DNA of 64,000 bases from Cydia pomonella (Eukaryota; Arthropoda; Insecta; Lepidoptera; Tortricidae), in assembly GCF_033807575.1 (NCBI RefSeq), contig NC_084713.1:16901389-16965388 (forward strand). The letters run 5' to 3'. Positions within the stretch are counted from its first letter, which is position 1, and every line of letters starts with the position of its first letter. The notes beneath the pieces are model-generated. The model was not told the origin of the DNA and did no database searches. It worked only from the letters and a program-made list of their open reading frames with translations. Positions 42,701 to 51,853 of this stretch are shown piece by piece. The position numbers and the translations under genes are program-made.

Positions 42701-44998
42701 GCTGGGTTTGAGCACGCAGAAATGTGCTAAGTAATAAGCACGCCCGTCTGACTGGGGTGCTACTGGTTCCATGTGACCAGCATCGAGATAATCACGCATA
42801 AAATTATTGTATTCTGTCCGGAGTTCCGGTTCACGAGAGAGTCTCTTTTCGAGAGAGAGCAGGCGGCGCTCGGCAAGAGCGCGCGAGTCACCTAAACGAG
42901 GATCGACGGTTCGAAACGGCAAGTGTACGATATATCTCCCGTTCGAGTCACGTGCGTGAGTCGAGGCGAATATTTTCTCGCACATGACTTCATCGTCAGT
43001 TAAGGGCGAAGAGTTAGGGAGACTTTCAATTTCCCAAAATTTTCGAATTTGGGTATCGAGCGATTCGATCGAGCAAAACAATGAAGTCTGGGAATGGGAA
43101 GTTGCGCAAGGGGCCTTTCCCATGATAACCCAGCCAAGCTTGGTCTCAAAGATTGTGGGTCCATCGTCACAGTTGTGGCGGTTACCCAAAAATATTTGAC
43201 AAAAAACATCCACTCCCAATAAGGCGTCAATGCATCCAGGTTTATCAAAATTAGAGTCGGCGAGTTCAAATGCTTTGACGCATGACAACTGGTCCATGTC
43301 AATTTTTACTGCAGGCTGATCGCTGCAGATTTTGGGTGTAACAAAGGCTTCGACACACATTTCAAAATCAGATTTCATGCTGCGAATGTTAAGAGTGGTA
43401 TAAGAAGTTGACAACGTTGACACCTCACATACACCCTCAATAGAGGTATTTTTTTGTCGTATCGGAAGTCCAAGCCGCTGCGCGCAACGTCGCGTAATAA
43501 GGTTTGGCTGACTGCAATTGTCTATGACAATACGAATTTTTTGATAACTACCGAACTTATCTAGTACCTCCACGCATGCAGTAGCAAAAAGAGATATTCG
43601 ACCCACAGGTGTTGGATCGGATGCGAGCATGGCCACTTGTTTGTCAGGTACGTGCATTGGGGTGTCGAGGGGCGAGGACGACGAGCAAGTCGCGGCGCCA
43701 GCGTTGGTCGAGGCCGAAGAAGCGACGCTGACTTTGGAATTACCGCTATCGACATCGAAATGAATAGTAGTGTGATGGGCAACATTACACTTTAGACAAC
43801 GAGACTTTGAGGGGCAAGTTTTAACTACGTGTCCAGAACGTAAGCAGTTGACGCAGAGCCGATTGTCCTTGACAACAGAAAAGCGCTCGTGAGGCGTCTT
43901 GTTCCGATATTCAACACATTTAGCAAGGTCATGATTTGACTTGCATAACACGCAATACGATTCGATCGAGGTGGCGCTAGTGGTGACTAGCGTTTTATAG
44001 GCTGCTCCCGCAGGAGCACGATCCTGCGCCGGGCGCCAGGCAGCGGTGCGCGGCGCGGCGTGAGCGCGCGCGGTACGCCCGGGTGCCGTGGGTGCGCGTG
44101 CCGCAGGGGCGGCGGCGCACTCGGTGAGGTCGGCGAGCTCTAACGCTTGACCGGCCTTACTCACGTATTCTAACAACGACTCGAATGACGGTACATCTTT
44201 GTTGTCGTTTTGCAGTTCAAAACGACGACGGGTATCCTGGTCCAATTTATTGATCAATAAATAAAACAATGGAAAATCCCAATCGTTGACGGGAAATCTC
44301 AGATTTTTCAAAACCGCGATATTTTCTCTAAAAGTGTCTACAAGTCGACGTAACTCGCTAGGCGAATTAGATTTCAACGAAGCGTTCTGAATTTCTTCCC
44401 AATGACGAAAAGCCAATTTTCGTTTGTTATTATATCTATCAATCAAAGCCGCGTAAGCATCTAAATAATTGCTATCCGATAAAGGAAACCCTTTTAATAA
44501 TTGCAATGGTTCACCCGAAAGGAGTGAAATTAAAATTGAGAACCGCTCAATATTTGACAATCGTTTGTTTTGATGTACCATTGTATTGAACATATCATAA
44601 AATGTTCCCCACGATTTAATGTTGCCATCGAAATGTACGAGATTTAAACGAGGCAACTTAACGGACAAATCGGTTCTATTTGTCTCGCCCTCGATAGTAG
44701 TCGCGGTCGACAACGAAGTGTGAATTTCGATTATTTGAAAATATTTGTCGTCAAATTCTTGACGTACAACATCCTCCTGGTCTAATTCGTTCACATCTGT
44801 TATTTCCGAAATGAGTTTCAAATGGTGGGTTTCAAAACTAGAACAATAGCCGTCTATTTTGCTAAATCTAGACATAAACAATGGTAATCGCGAGGAATCC
44901 ACTTTAGCCTGCAACCCAGCCGCCAAACATTCATCGATTCGTTTGATCGATATTTCGCGTTTCAATTGCAAATTACGACGAGCAAGTGCCTTAGACAT
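39785..44998 (-). CDS. BEL/Pao Gag-Pol polyprotein, 1737 aa, intact
   Basis: Single frame from ATG (44,996-44,998) with no stop or frameshift. Order: Gag region (residues about 1-290); an Ala/Arg/Pro-rich linker (about 292-335) in GC-rich DNA; Cys/His knuckles CVLCKSNHDLAKC (about 349) and CVNCLRSGHVVKTC (about 379); protease with VIDNCSQPNLI (about 489), where DNCS replaces the more usual D(S/T)G; reverse transcriptase with TADIRQMYRQI (about 816) and the catalytic YVDD (about 895); RNase H region with FCDASEAGYSAV (about 1064) and WSDSTVTLSWL; zinc-binding HX..C integrase N-terminus with HNDSQHPGLR (about 1384) and CIKCF; integrase core with VDFAGPF, HCDRGTNF and GGLWE, the last Asp and Glu being 41 residues apart; C-terminal domain RDFWKRWHLEYLHTLNQR (about 1650). 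The length is typical of the superfamily. Gag and Pol are in one frame, as in many BEL elements, so no frameshift is needed. All catalytic residues that I can judge are present; the protease motif is the one irregularity. Confidence 0.95.
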   Translation of the reverse strand: MSKALARRNLQLKREISIKRIDECLAAGLQAKVDSSRLPLFMSRFSKIDGYCSSFETHHLKLISEITDVNELDQEDVVRQEFDDKYFQIIEIHTSLSTATTIEGETNRTDLSVKLPRLNLVHFDGNIKSWGTFYDMFNTMVHQNKRLSNIERFSILISLLSGEPLQLLKGFPLSDSNYLDAYAALIDRYNNKRKLAFRHWEEIQNASLKSNSPSELRRLVDTFRENIAVLKNLRFPVNDWDFPLFYLLINKLDQDTRRRFELQNDNKDVPSFESLLEYVSKAGQALELADLTECAAAPAARAPTAPGRTARAHAAPRTAAWRPAQDRAPAGAAYKTLVTTSATSIESYCVLCKSNHDLAKCVEYRNKTPHERFSVVKDNRLCVNCLRSGHVVKTCPSKSRCLKCNVAHHTTIHFDVDSGNSKVSVASSASTNAGAATCSSSSPLDTPMHVPDKQVAMLASDPTPVGRISLFATACVEVLDKFGSYQKIRIVIDNCSQPNLITRRCAQRLGLPIRQKNTSIEGVCEVSTLSTSYTTLNIRSMKSDFEMCVEAFVTPKICSDQPAVKIDMDQLSCVKAFELADSNFDKPGCIDALLGVDVFCQIFLGNRHNCDDGPTIFETKLGWVIMGKAPCATSHSQTSLFCSIESLDTQIRKFWEIESLPNSSPLTDDEVMCEKIFASTHARDSNGRYIVHLPFRTVDPRLGDSRALAERRLLSLEKRLSREPELRTEYNNFMRDYLDAGHMEPVAPQSDGRAYYLAHFCVLKPSSTTTKLRAVFDATAQPTGGPSLNDQLLVGPKLQSDLVSILLRFRLHAVVFTADIRQMYRQILVSLTDRDFQRILFRFSLDEPIQEFRLNTVTYGMSSSSFLAIRALIQLAIDEGKKYPRAVDVLKRDIYVDDVVTGAESVESALDLQSQVVQILEKGCFELRKWSSNCPRLLDNLDPTHCHNKTLSFDSEPTSPVKVLGMEWNPSSDAFTFTVNALHEKCTKRNILSELARIFDPLGFLTPLTLSFKRIIQELWTLGLDWDVVAPPNISQNWFRYRLDLDLLSSLEIPRFIPSTKSCSVQLHGFCDASEAGYSAVIYFRIRHSDGSITIHLIMSRCKVSPLQRTSTPRLELCAAVLLTDLVKHVKEIYNGDVQFEDIFCWSDSTVTLSWLRSPSQRWKTYVSNRVSHIQERIPAGHWRHVTSETNPADCASRGVTVRELVNHPLWWTGPAWLALDSSSWPKLPSSIEPQSDLLEEQRVPKQTVLFTAVNQLDDFLSRHSSLNKAKRIVAYVHRFVHNCRNPDKRRFGPLVQSELDGALTNLVKLTQDKSFSNEIISLKEGKKLPKQFRKLSVFIDNSGLLRVGGRLVHSELDYDCKHPLLLPSQDRMTQLVIDQVHNDSQHPGLRTLNFLIAQNFWILASKRVISSRLSKCIKCFRSNPKPLVPRMADLPKTRISQVKPFSCIGVDFAGPFPTYIKRYRGARPFKTHVCLFICFATKASHVELVIGLTTEAFLAALRRFIARRGRCQRIHCDRGTNFVGAYNALLPLMQDAASRESIEFSFNPPAAPHFGGLWEANIKSFKTHLARVVGNQILTYEEFLTVAAQIESALNSRPLCEMSSDPNDMSVLTPGHFLTLEPLTSLVDTSTSDINISISNRWQLVQKLHRDFWKRWHLEYLHTLNQRAKWHSDIDEPKVGTLVLIKDEQLKPLHWSLGRIVSLHPGKDGISRVATVRSQSGLIQRPLVKLCPLPID

Positions 44999-46094
44999 GA
45001 TTAGTTTGAATATGAAGCAACCGCGTTAATTAAATGTAAAAGAAACTTCTTCGATAAACAAAACAACTTGTAGAACAAACAAATTTCAACCTTATGTACT
45101 ATGCTATAAGGTCCACCCGCCACGATACTACCGAATACACAACTCGACTTAAAAATGCTAAATAATATTTGCGAAGAATAATTTATCTCGCTACAATAGG
45201 TGCGAAAGGAATTCTTATTAGAATTATTATGTTAATAGACGGTCAAAACGATTAGAAGCCAGACTTGCAATTCAATTATATTTCGAATGTTTCCGAATGG
45301 AGGAGACGAAGCGAGAATCACTTATTAAATGTGAGATACTTAAATAAATTATTTGACTACAATTTATCTACAATAACAAAAACAGTTCGCACCGTGCTGT
45401 GCTGCCGTTGGAAAATAGACCTTAATGGATTGTAGATAAGCTCGCGAATACTTTGTGCCGATTATGAGTACGTAACGTAAGTATTTAAAGTTAATATTTA
45501 GCAGAAGTAGCAAGTTATTGATAAGGATTAACTATGTGATCTATGTGAATATTAATGGACATCTATCTGTGAACATTATTCAATAATAATGCACGATATT
45601 TGTATGGACTAAATACGCGGGTAAAATATTACTAATTTATCTTATATGTACTTGTACTATTGTGTAAATTATATTCGTCTAGGCATTATATTCACTTTAC
45701 AAAATAACAATATCTAATTATCGCTATTCTTAAAGTCCCCAAATCAACACTGTAGTATATAGGTTATTATATTACGTAATCAGAAATGGCACGCGGTGCA
45801 AATATTATCCGACTAATTTTAGAAGTGTTCTATTCCCAACGGTGTCAATACCAAATTCAATGACTACTTAATTTGGCCGTATAATATGATTGCATCATCA
45901 ATTCGATCGGTTAAAATTCGATATTTTAATATAATGTGATAAAATAACTGTATTTCTATAGGATTATAGGCAACGACAACGAAACGAAATTAGCGACAGT
46001 TTTAACGAAACGAAAGAGGTTCAAACGTCACTCCTGGCCCCGAGACAGGTTAGCTGTTCTCAGTTTGAGGAGGATCCGCGGTCGAAGGAACAAA
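44999..46094 (-). other. long untranslated leader of the BEL/Pao element
   Basis: 1096 bp between the 5' LTR and the start codon, with no long frame. The primer-binding site should follow the LTR directly; the sequence there on the element strand is TTTGTTCCTTCGACCGCGGA, which I could not assign to a particular tRNA with confidence. Confidence 0.7.
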
Positions 46095-46518
46095 TGTACA
46101 ATCGCCCTCGAATAGGGAAATTGTTTTAGACAACGAGAAATTTAACAATCTACGCCAGTGAAAGCAAATAGCTCGAAAGCCAACTCACCCGGTCTCTGCA
46201 CGACGAATCGCTTTGTCGGTACCGACACTCTTCATTGGCGAGCTGATGCTGTAGTGGCTCCGGTGAGGGTTTGGAGCACACAAATCGACAGTTTTTAGGT
46301 ATTTTTTATTTTTCACGACGCACGAGCTTGCGTATACGGCCATGAGCAGCCATCGAAATCTATCTACCTTCCACTGGCTTTTTATAAACGTCAAAAAATA
46401 TTCGAAAAGTACCCTACCTACTGTCGCTAATTAATGTGTTCCATTTTACGATATAGAAATGAAATGTCTCAAAAAAATAACAAATAAACTAAACTAGATA
46501 TGGTGTCCGGACCGATCA
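46095..46518 (-). repeat. 5' LTR of the BEL/Pao element
   Basis: 424 bp, matching the 3' LTR apart from one missing T near 46,301-46,307. Confidence 0.95.
46379..46386 (-). promoter_or_regulatory. candidate TATA box in the 5' LTR
   Basis: TATAAAAA on the element strand, about 132 bp inside the LTR. AATAAA follows 75 bp downstream (46,305-46,310). Placement fits a U3 promoter and R/U5 boundary, but this is inference from motif only. Confidence 0.4.
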
Positions 46519-46523
46519 ATGCG
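46519..46523. other. 5-bp target site duplication ATGCG (right)
   Basis: Pairs with 39,319-39,323. Confidence 0.9.
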
Positions 46524-46746
46524 ACTAAGCCATCCTGGTTGCATTTGCTTATAATTAAATTTTTCCTGTCCTATTTTTATCCATCATTAGTTCCCTTTCA
46601 CATTATGTGCCGAAATATTCAAAAATTCTTTGACAGACAGGTTTTAATTTTAGGTTATGAGAGGACTTGTTGACTAAGACTGAGTCAACCATCCAGTGGC
46701 GCCCTCATTAATGGAATTTTGTTTTCTAATAAACCAATTCATTTAT

Positions 46747-46799
46747 GTATAATTCAGTATATTTGTATAATTCAGTATATTTGTATAATTCAGTATATT
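46747..46799. repeat. 18-bp minisatellite, about three units
   Basis: TATAATTCAGTATATTTG repeated in tandem with the last unit slightly changed. Confidence 0.9.
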
Positions 46800-46839
46800 G
46801 ATGTAATGAGAGTAATGAGACCACCGTTTGCCGTTTAGG

Positions 46840-46869
46840 TTTGCCGTTGAGGATCACCTCAACGGCAAA
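46840..46869. other. perfect 13-bp stem hairpin
   Basis: TTTGCCGTTGAGG, loop ATCA, CCTCAACGGCAAA. Another TTTGCCGTTTAGG lies just upstream at 46,827. Could be the relic of a hairpin-ended element. Confidence 0.8.
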
Positions 46870-46950
46870 TATATAAATATGCAAAATAAAATTATGTGAC
46901 AAAGATCAACAGTTGAGAACTCAGTAGGAATACAACGGTAATAAATTGGA

Positions 46951-47200
46951 CGACTGGTATGGCCTAGTGGTTAGTGACCCTGCCTATGAAGCCGATGGTC
47001 CCGGGTTCAAATCCTGGTAAGGGCATTTATTTGTGTGATGAACACAGACATTTGTTGCTGAGTCATGGGTGTTTTCTATGTATTTAAGTATCTATAAATA
47101 TTTATATATTATATATATCGTTGTCTGAGTACTCACAACAAAAGGCTTAATGAGCTTACTGTGGGACGTAGTCAATTTGTGTAATAATATTTATAATATA
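46951..47200 (+). repeat. tRNA-derived SINE, copy 2 (most complete)
   Basis: A box TGGCCTAGTGG and B box GGTTCAAATCC are spaced as in a tRNA head. The body follows (GATGAACACAGACATTTGTT, GTCATGGGTGTTTTCTATGT, TATATCGTTGTCTGAGTACT, GAGCTTACTGTGGGACGTAG) with an AT-rich end. No protein coding, as expected; retroposition depends on a partner LINE. Other copies are at 38,680 and 54,284. Confidence 0.8.
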
Positions 47201-47268
47201 GTGGATTATACAGAAATGGCTTGGTTTATTGGAAAACCGAACGTGGGCACCACTGGACGTTTTACTCA

Positions 47269-47903
47269 CAAGGAAGGGTACCCAACTGTCCGACTCCGAT
47301 TTGATTCATTTTGATATATGTTATAGAGTAGTCTAAAATAACGGACACGTATATTTTTTAGCTGCCCAAACTTAACCTGTTAGGAGAAAATGGCCTTCAA
47401 AGTACTAAAAAGTTACTAAATCTTCTAACTCCTATAGAAAGTGATGCTCAAGCAACTTGCTAGTTAATGGCTGGTTTGAGTATATGTTTGAAAGCAGCAA
47501 AAAATAATGAGCACGTGTTTTGTTATATCGGCTAAAACTCATTTTTTGCTAAAAAAATCGACATTCGAAGTTTTATAATATCTTATCGCTAAAGTTACAC
47601 ATAAAGACAGGTATTTTTTTAGGAAAACTTGAGTTTAAGCAGATATAACAAAACACGTGCTCATTATTTTTTGCTGCTTTCAAACATATACTCAAACCAG
47701 CCATTAACTAGCAAGTTGCTTGAGCATCACTTTCTATAGGAGTTAGAAGATTTAGTAACTTTTTAGTACTTTGAAGGCCATTTTCTCCTAACAGGTTGAG
47801 TTTAGGCAGCTAAAAAAAAATAGGTGTCCGTTATTTTAGACTACTCTATAACATATATCAAAATGAATCAAATCGGAGTCGGACAGTTGGGTACCCTTCC
47901 TTG
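47269..47903. mobile_element. 635-bp foldback element
   Basis: The left arm (47,269 to about 47,560, starting CAAGGAAGGGTACCCAACTG) is repeated in near-perfect inverted form to 47,903 (CAGTTGGGTACCCTTCCTTG). About 50 bp lie in the loop. Mismatches are few. TCA flanks both sides, a possible 3-bp duplication. No transposase. Confidence 0.85.
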
Positions 47904-48989
47904 TCAGTCTTATGATAAGTAGGTAAATACTTTGTCTAATTACACTTTTATGCTTTTATGGAAATTTGACTTCGAAAATGAAATACAGAAATTACTGACG
48001 TATATTTATTTATTTAATGAAACTACTGATGAATATTTAAATGTCTCTCTAGGTAACAGAGGCTGTTTGAATATTAAATACTGTTCGAGCACAGTCACGT
48101 CTAAAAATACCTCACGCGTCTGAGTAAACATACATAAAATTATCTAACCACAATCTTATTTGTTGAGCCATAATAGAGCATTTCATAATTAGGTATAACT
48201 AATTATACACCGTGGACTCGAATAACCAGACAAGCTTTAAAGCTGTATTCTTGACCGCATTTAGAGACTAAGATGTCAAGTTTTCTGAAATCGGTTTTTA
48301 GAGAAAATGACAAATTTTGTGAAAAAAAATATCTGTGTGACTTAGTTTACTCTCTTCTACTGACAGACATTAAAGTTTTGAATAGAGTGTTGCGAAATTT
48401 ATCTGCCCTTAGATAAAACTTGACTTATTCGTTGTAATGTTTTTTTTTCGCCAAGCTATAAAAAGAAATAACGGAAAGCACACACACAAAAAACAGTTAT
48501 TTTTTACTCCTTGTGACCTCAGAAATCCCAAGTGTAAAACTGAATTTTATCTTTGGTCGTTGCCATTGAACCTGCGTTTCAAATATATCCGTCGTTGGCA
48601 TTGTTGGCATAGTTAAACTGTTCCATATTTCCACCTATTCCTTCAAAATCTGTCGCTGGCTCTCGTCTTGTGTCGACGATACGAAGAAAAACCTTCACAT
48701 AAACACATTTCTTATTGCTAAATAAGAAATGTGTAAATGCCAAAAGACATTAAGTATCTTTGTATCCTTTGGCGTTTATTACATTTTGCCAATTGGTCCC
48801 TCAAATTTAAGGCGCTCAACTTGTTTACGTTTCGATGCTACAGAATGTGGTGCTATTTTTGTAATAATGGCAGCTTAGTAATAAGTCTATTTGGAAATTG
48901 TATTATTTTATTTGTGTAGGTTCTTAGTTGTTACTCGTATTGTGTTCTGTAATGATTCTCTAACAAGTCACAAATTTTATTATACCGGA
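47904..48989. other. AT-rich stretch, no gene seen
   Basis: A small hairpin ACACATTTCTTA...TAAGAAATGTGT lies at 48,703-48,735. Frames of 60-63 codons match nothing recognised. Confidence 0.4.
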
Positions 48990-49215
48990 TGTGGCCTGTA
49001 ACAGGAGCAAAAAATTAAACTGTAGGCTGTACTCCTCAAACTGACCAACATTTGTTCAGCTACTTTTAAAAATAACTTAATTTTTTTATTTTTAGAACAC
49101 TTTAAAGTGTATTCTAAGATGCAATGTATTGCGAATTTTGTTATGTTTAAAGCGAAACAAACAAGCGAAAGCTTGTTGAAATAAGTGTCCCTGAGCTTTT
49201 GTTGTATCGGCAATA
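48990..49215. repeat. possible dispersed repeat of about 200 bp, unclassified
   Basis: CTGTAACAGGAGCAAAAAAT, TAGGCTGTACTCCTCAAACT, CACTTTAAAGTGTATTCTAA and TGTTGTATCGGCAATAAGG look like a sequence I recall recurring in lepidopteran transcripts and genomes. There is no second copy here, so this rests on memory only. Confidence 0.3.
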
Positions 49216-49392
49216 AGGAGAACTGGTTGACAGCTTTTGTATATCCATATTAAGCATGGGATAACACGTGCGTTTGTGTCAAGGCTCCTTCATATCAACT
49301 GATCGGAACCGACGACGCGGATTGCGCGCGGTGTCACGCTACTCGGAATGCACAGAACGTTATAGACGTCAAACTTAGTCATGAAACTGTTC

Positions 49393-49514
49393 TGCGGCAG
49401 CATCATGGTTCCATTTTTATGACTTGTTACTATGCCCGTCACTTTCGCACTTACATCCTTGTTAGAACGGGACAGGTATAGTGACAAATGATAAAGAGCC
49501 GACCATCTTAGCCT
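49393..49514. mobile_element. MITE, GGTAGCATGGTCGC family, diverged
   Basis: GCGGCAGCATCATGGTTCCA, GCCCGTCACTTTCGCACTTA, GTTAGAACGGGACAGGTATA and GATAAAGAGCCGACCATCTT follow the order of the copy at 4174-4300 in reverse. Confidence 0.6.
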
Positions 49515-49959
49515 TACTGATGATGAAACAATATTTATACGTGGCAGCGTGACCACGACAGCGACTTCGAATTAGAGGTGGGTAGTTGACGGTTTTTGCT
49601 TCAACGAAACGAAAGGTTAATGTCGAAGTCATCAACAAAAGTAGATGATTTGTCAACTGTTTGATTTTGTAAACTTACTTAAACTAGGAGTGCAAACGTT
49701 GACTCGTTTATTAGTTAATTTTATCAACTAGTTTTTTTTAGCTGGTAACGACTAGTCTAACTAGATTTTCAAAGCACGTCTTCGCCAGGTAAGAAGTTTG
49801 AGCAACTCGGTCCCAAAGTTCGGACCTCGGACAATACGTACTCGAGCATTTTGTGTAAGCCGTGCACACAGTCTCTAGTGTTTGGCGAGGCATGCGAAGT
49901 TTCTTTAGTGTATGTAGATTGTGAGAAATAACGTTCAAGCGAAGGAGAACTTCAGCGTT
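49515..49959. other. unassigned stretch
   Basis: A 66-codon minus-strand frame (49,738-49,938) includes LKKLRMPRQTLETVCTAYTK, faintly like the thumb region of a LINE reverse transcriptase, but too weak to call. Confidence 0.3.
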
Positions 49960-51853
49960 AAGTTTGACGGGCAGTGCCGATAAACATAATTATAAAACAA
50001 CAAAAGCTAAGTACGATTTCGTCAGCAGAATTGCTGAGAAGCTAGCGGGCTACCCCACTGGGAGTTGCGCGTTTTGGTCACTTGCCAAGGCTGCCGAGGG
50101 AAACTTTTGTCAGTCGTCTTTACCACCACTGCGGAAAACTGATGGTGATCTGGCCCTTAGCGCAAAAGAGAAAACCGATCTTCTAGGTACTCTTTTTGCC
50201 TCGAACTCGACCATGAACGACGACAGTAGTGCCGTGCCGCTCATAGTGAGCCACCCACGGTGCGCATACTCTATGCCAGAAATCTCTATCACGCATAGGG
50301 ATATTCGGCGAGAGTTGCTATCCCTAAACGTTCATAAGTCGAGCCGGCCAGACGGCATACCAGCAGTTGCGCTCAAGCAGTGTGCTCTTGAGTTGTGTCC
50401 CATGTTAGCGCGCCTTTTTCACACTTTCTAGTACTAAATGGCATCTTCAATCTTCGTGGAAGACGGCTCTTGTGCACCCTGTGCCTAAAAAGGGCGACAG
50501 ATCGGACCTATCGAATTACAGGCCTATTGCTATTACCTCCCTTCTCTCTAAGGTCATGGAGCGTATAATTCATGCAAAGCTACTGAGATACCTAGAAGAA
50601 CATGATCTGATCAGCGACAGCCAGTATGGCTTTCGCCTCGGTCGTTCGACTGGTGATCTTCTAGTGTATCTCACACACCGCTGGGCTTTGGCCATTGAGA
50701 GTCAAGGTGAGGCATTGGCAGTTAGCCTGAATATAGCGAAGGCGTTCGATCGGGTCTGGCATCGGGGTCTCCTGTCGAAGTTGCCATCTTATGAACTTCC
50801 CGAAGGACTGTGCAAATGGGTCGCTAGCTTTTTGTCCGGCAGATGCATGCGTGCTGTAGTAGACGGTAGCTGCTCCGATAGCATGGACATTAACGCTGGC
50901 GTTCCACAAGGCTCTGTGCTATCCTCAACGCTGTTTTTGCTGCACGTCAATGATATGTTGTCTATCGGCGACATTCATTGTTATGCGGACGACAGTACTG
51001 GGGATGCCTATTACACAGGCCGTGCCGTGAAAAACTTGTGTCCGATATTCAGAGCACTCTATCCAGAGTGTCGGTGTGGGGTCGGGACAATTAAGTCCGA
51101 TTTAACCCCACCAAGACACAAGTTTGCGTGTTTACCGCTAAGAAAACCCCATTTACTGTAGTGGATCCTTGCTGTCGACATTTCCAGTGACGTCCAATTT
51201 CGTAGCCACCTGGAAGGGAAGGCTAAGCTTGAATCCAAAAAACTCGGTTTGCTGAATAAAGCGAGGCGATACTTCACTCCGGGGCAAAGACTGCTACTAT
51301 ATAAATTGCAAGTCAGAGCCCACATGGAGTACTGCTGTCACCTTTGGACAGGAGCACCTGGATGCCAGCTTGGACCCTTCGACTCAATCCAAAGGCGCGC
51401 TGTACGAATCGTCGACGATCCTAAACTCACAAGCGGCATTGAACCTTTAGTCTAAGGAGAGACTTTGCTTTCTTGTGTGTGTTCTACCGCTTGTACAATG
51501 GTCTGTGATCTGAAGAATTGATTGACATGATGCCAACGGCCACTTTCTATCACCGTACCGCTCGCCGTCTGCAGGGTGTTCATCCTCATACCCTAGAGCC
51601 TAAATGGTCGCGCACTGTGCGGTTTTTCCTCCCGCGGACGCTCCGGCTGTGGAATGAGTTCTCTGCCGAGGTTTTCTCGAGGGTATACAGCATGGGTTTA
51701 TTCAAAAAAGGAGTGTACAGGTTTTTAAAGGGTCGGCAACGCGCATGTAACACCTCTGGAGTTGCAGGCGTCCATAGGCTGCGGTGACTGCTTACCATCA
51801 GGCGGGCCGTATGCTTGTTTGTCACAGACGTGGTAAATAAAATAAAAAAAAAA
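49960..51853 (+). pseudogene. Jockey-superfamily LINE, 5'-truncated, frameshifted and internally deleted
   Basis: Frame 49,964-50,428 begins in the linker before the RT (GSCAFWSLAKAAEGNF, SRPDGIPAVALKQCA). After a frameshift, 50,472-51,161 gives the RT fingers and palm: KKGDRSDLSNYRPIAITSLL, QYGFRLGRSTGDLL, NIAKAFDRVWHRGLL, NAGVPQGSVLSSTLF and the catalytic CYADDSTGDAYYTGRA. About 70-100 codons are then missing, and 51,249-51,455 and 51,518-51,787, in two further frames, carry the thumb and C-terminus (LYKLQVRAHMEYCCHLWTGA, HPHTLEPKWSRTVRF, LKGRQRACNTSGVA). The 3' tail ends GGGCCGTATGCTTGTTTG...GACGTGG and an A-rich run. The ORF1 protein and endonuclease are absent. Not functional. Its 3' end is shared with the fragments at 9048 and 36,258 and the short repeats at 13,845, 26,297 and 34,944. 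Confidence 0.85.

Larger units (their letters stand above)
39324..46518 (-). mobile_element. complete BEL/Pao LTR retrotransposon, 7195 bp
   Basis: Two LTRs of 425 and 424 bp, a polypurine tract, one long Gag-Pol frame on the minus strand and a 5-bp target duplication are all present. I found only one difference between the LTRs by eye, a T-run of seven versus six. Since LTRs are identical at insertion, the copy is young. No envelope-like frame exists between pol and the 3' LTR. It is the only structurally complete autonomous element in the window. Confidence 0.95.
46524..46950. other. unassigned, with minisatellite and hairpin
   Basis: Host side of the BEL insertion. Contains about three copies of TATAATTCAGTATATTTG (46,747-46,799) and a perfect hairpin at 46,840-46,869. 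No gene recognised. Confidence 0.5.

Noticed and set aside
40617..43302. Several frames on both strands inside the BEL/Pao gene
   Set aside because: They are antisense or out-of-frame shadows of the 1737-codon polyprotein.
39324..46518. Envelope gene that would make the BEL/Pao element retrovirus-like
   Set aside because: Only 23 bp separate the PPT from the stop codon side of Pol and no other long frame occurs inside the LTRs.
49738..49938. Minus-strand frame resembling a LINE thumb region (LKKLRMPRQTLETV...)
   Set aside because: The resemblance is limited to a few residues with no catalytic motif or neighbouring LINE sequence on that strand.
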